Source: Lentisphaerota bacterium
Lineage (GTDB): Bacteria; Verrucomicrobiota; Lentisphaeria; Oligosphaerales; JABHEG01
DNA: 52,571 nucleotides
Reading direction: 5' to 3'
Assembly: GCA_018676675.1 (NCBI GenBank)
Contig: JABHEG010000372.1
Location: forward strand, 1-52,571
Numbering within the stretch: the stretch's first letter is position 1; each line of letters starts with the position of its first letter. The translations under genes and the position numbers were made by a program. This document shows, in pieces, positions 52,499-52,571 of this stretch. A model generated the notes under the pieces. That model ran no database searches. It worked only from the letters and a program-made list of their open reading frames with translations, and was not told where the DNA came from.

Positions 52499-52571
52499 CA
52501 GACAAACCTGTTTCCCTGTTTTCTTGACTACTTGAGCTGTTGAGGGAAGAGTGCGGACCTCCACCACACAC

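Overview
The window is GC-rich bacterial chromosome carrying about 31 protein genes. I saw no rRNA, tRNA, CRISPR array, transposase or phage gene. The best phylogenetic hint is the prepilin-type protein at 18368-19060, with its [20 protein letters not shown] leader and NNGKQLGLGMAMYADDNE stretch. With the many secreted and cytosolic carbohydrate-active proteins, the DUF4038-type hydrolase, the kelch-symporter fusion and the dense hairpin repeats between genes, this fits the PVC group (Lentisphaerota, Kiritimatiellota or Planctomycetota). Lentisphaerota is my first guess; this is inference.

Layout. (1) 411-9657, minus strand: a glycan-degrading run. An SGNH hydrolase, an RidA-like protein, a creatininase-family amidohydrolase and a large protein of unknown fold lie close together, the last three joined by 4-base stop/start overlaps. 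Downstream are a GHL6-like glycosidase and a DUF5060/DUF4038 hydrolase. (2) 10165-17963, plus strand: a sialic-acid-like module. It has a double-propeller sialidase, an N-acetylneuraminate-epimerase-like kelch domain fused to a sodium:solute symporter, and a clan-A glycosidase with a large insert. (3) 18368-21216: a prepilin-like protein and a LamG-propeller protein. (4) 21339-21979: a FitAB/VapBC-type toxin-antitoxin pair. (5) 21985-28574, minus: a four-gene oligopeptide-type ABC transporter whose solute-binding protein and first permease are one 1147-residue chain. (6) 28993-30885: a beta-repeat surface protein and a protein of unknown function, convergent around a hairpin. (7) 31159-41618, plus: a GH5-like glycosidase, a neutral-ceramidase-like protein, a beta-lactamase-fold hydrolase, a beta-helix/CBM9 protein, a second GHL6-like protein and a phosphomannose-isomerase-like cupin. 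(8) 41818-52410, minus: a six-gene catabolic run. It encodes a PIG-L deacetylase, a sugar isomerase/epimerase, a Gfo/Idh/MocA dehydrogenase, an FAD oxidoreductase, an acetyl-xylan-esterase-type hydrolase and a giant toroid/FG-GAP protein.

Taken together the window looks like a glycan-scavenging region. Secreted sialidase, beta-helix and hydrolases would release sugars, the symporter fusion and the ABC transporter would import them, and many signal-less glycosidases, esterases, a deacetylase and redox/isomerase enzymes would finish the work in the cytoplasm. The substrate cannot be read from sequence; sialylated, acetylated host or algal glycans are plausible.

The most unusual material lies between genes. 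Several families of structured repeats recur. In two leaders (17964-18367 and 34816-35184) three blocks occur in the same order at similar distances from the start codon, and one stem carries a compensatory base-pair change. I regard this as the best candidate here for an undescribed element. The fused transporter and the dehydrogenase/isomerase cluster come next.
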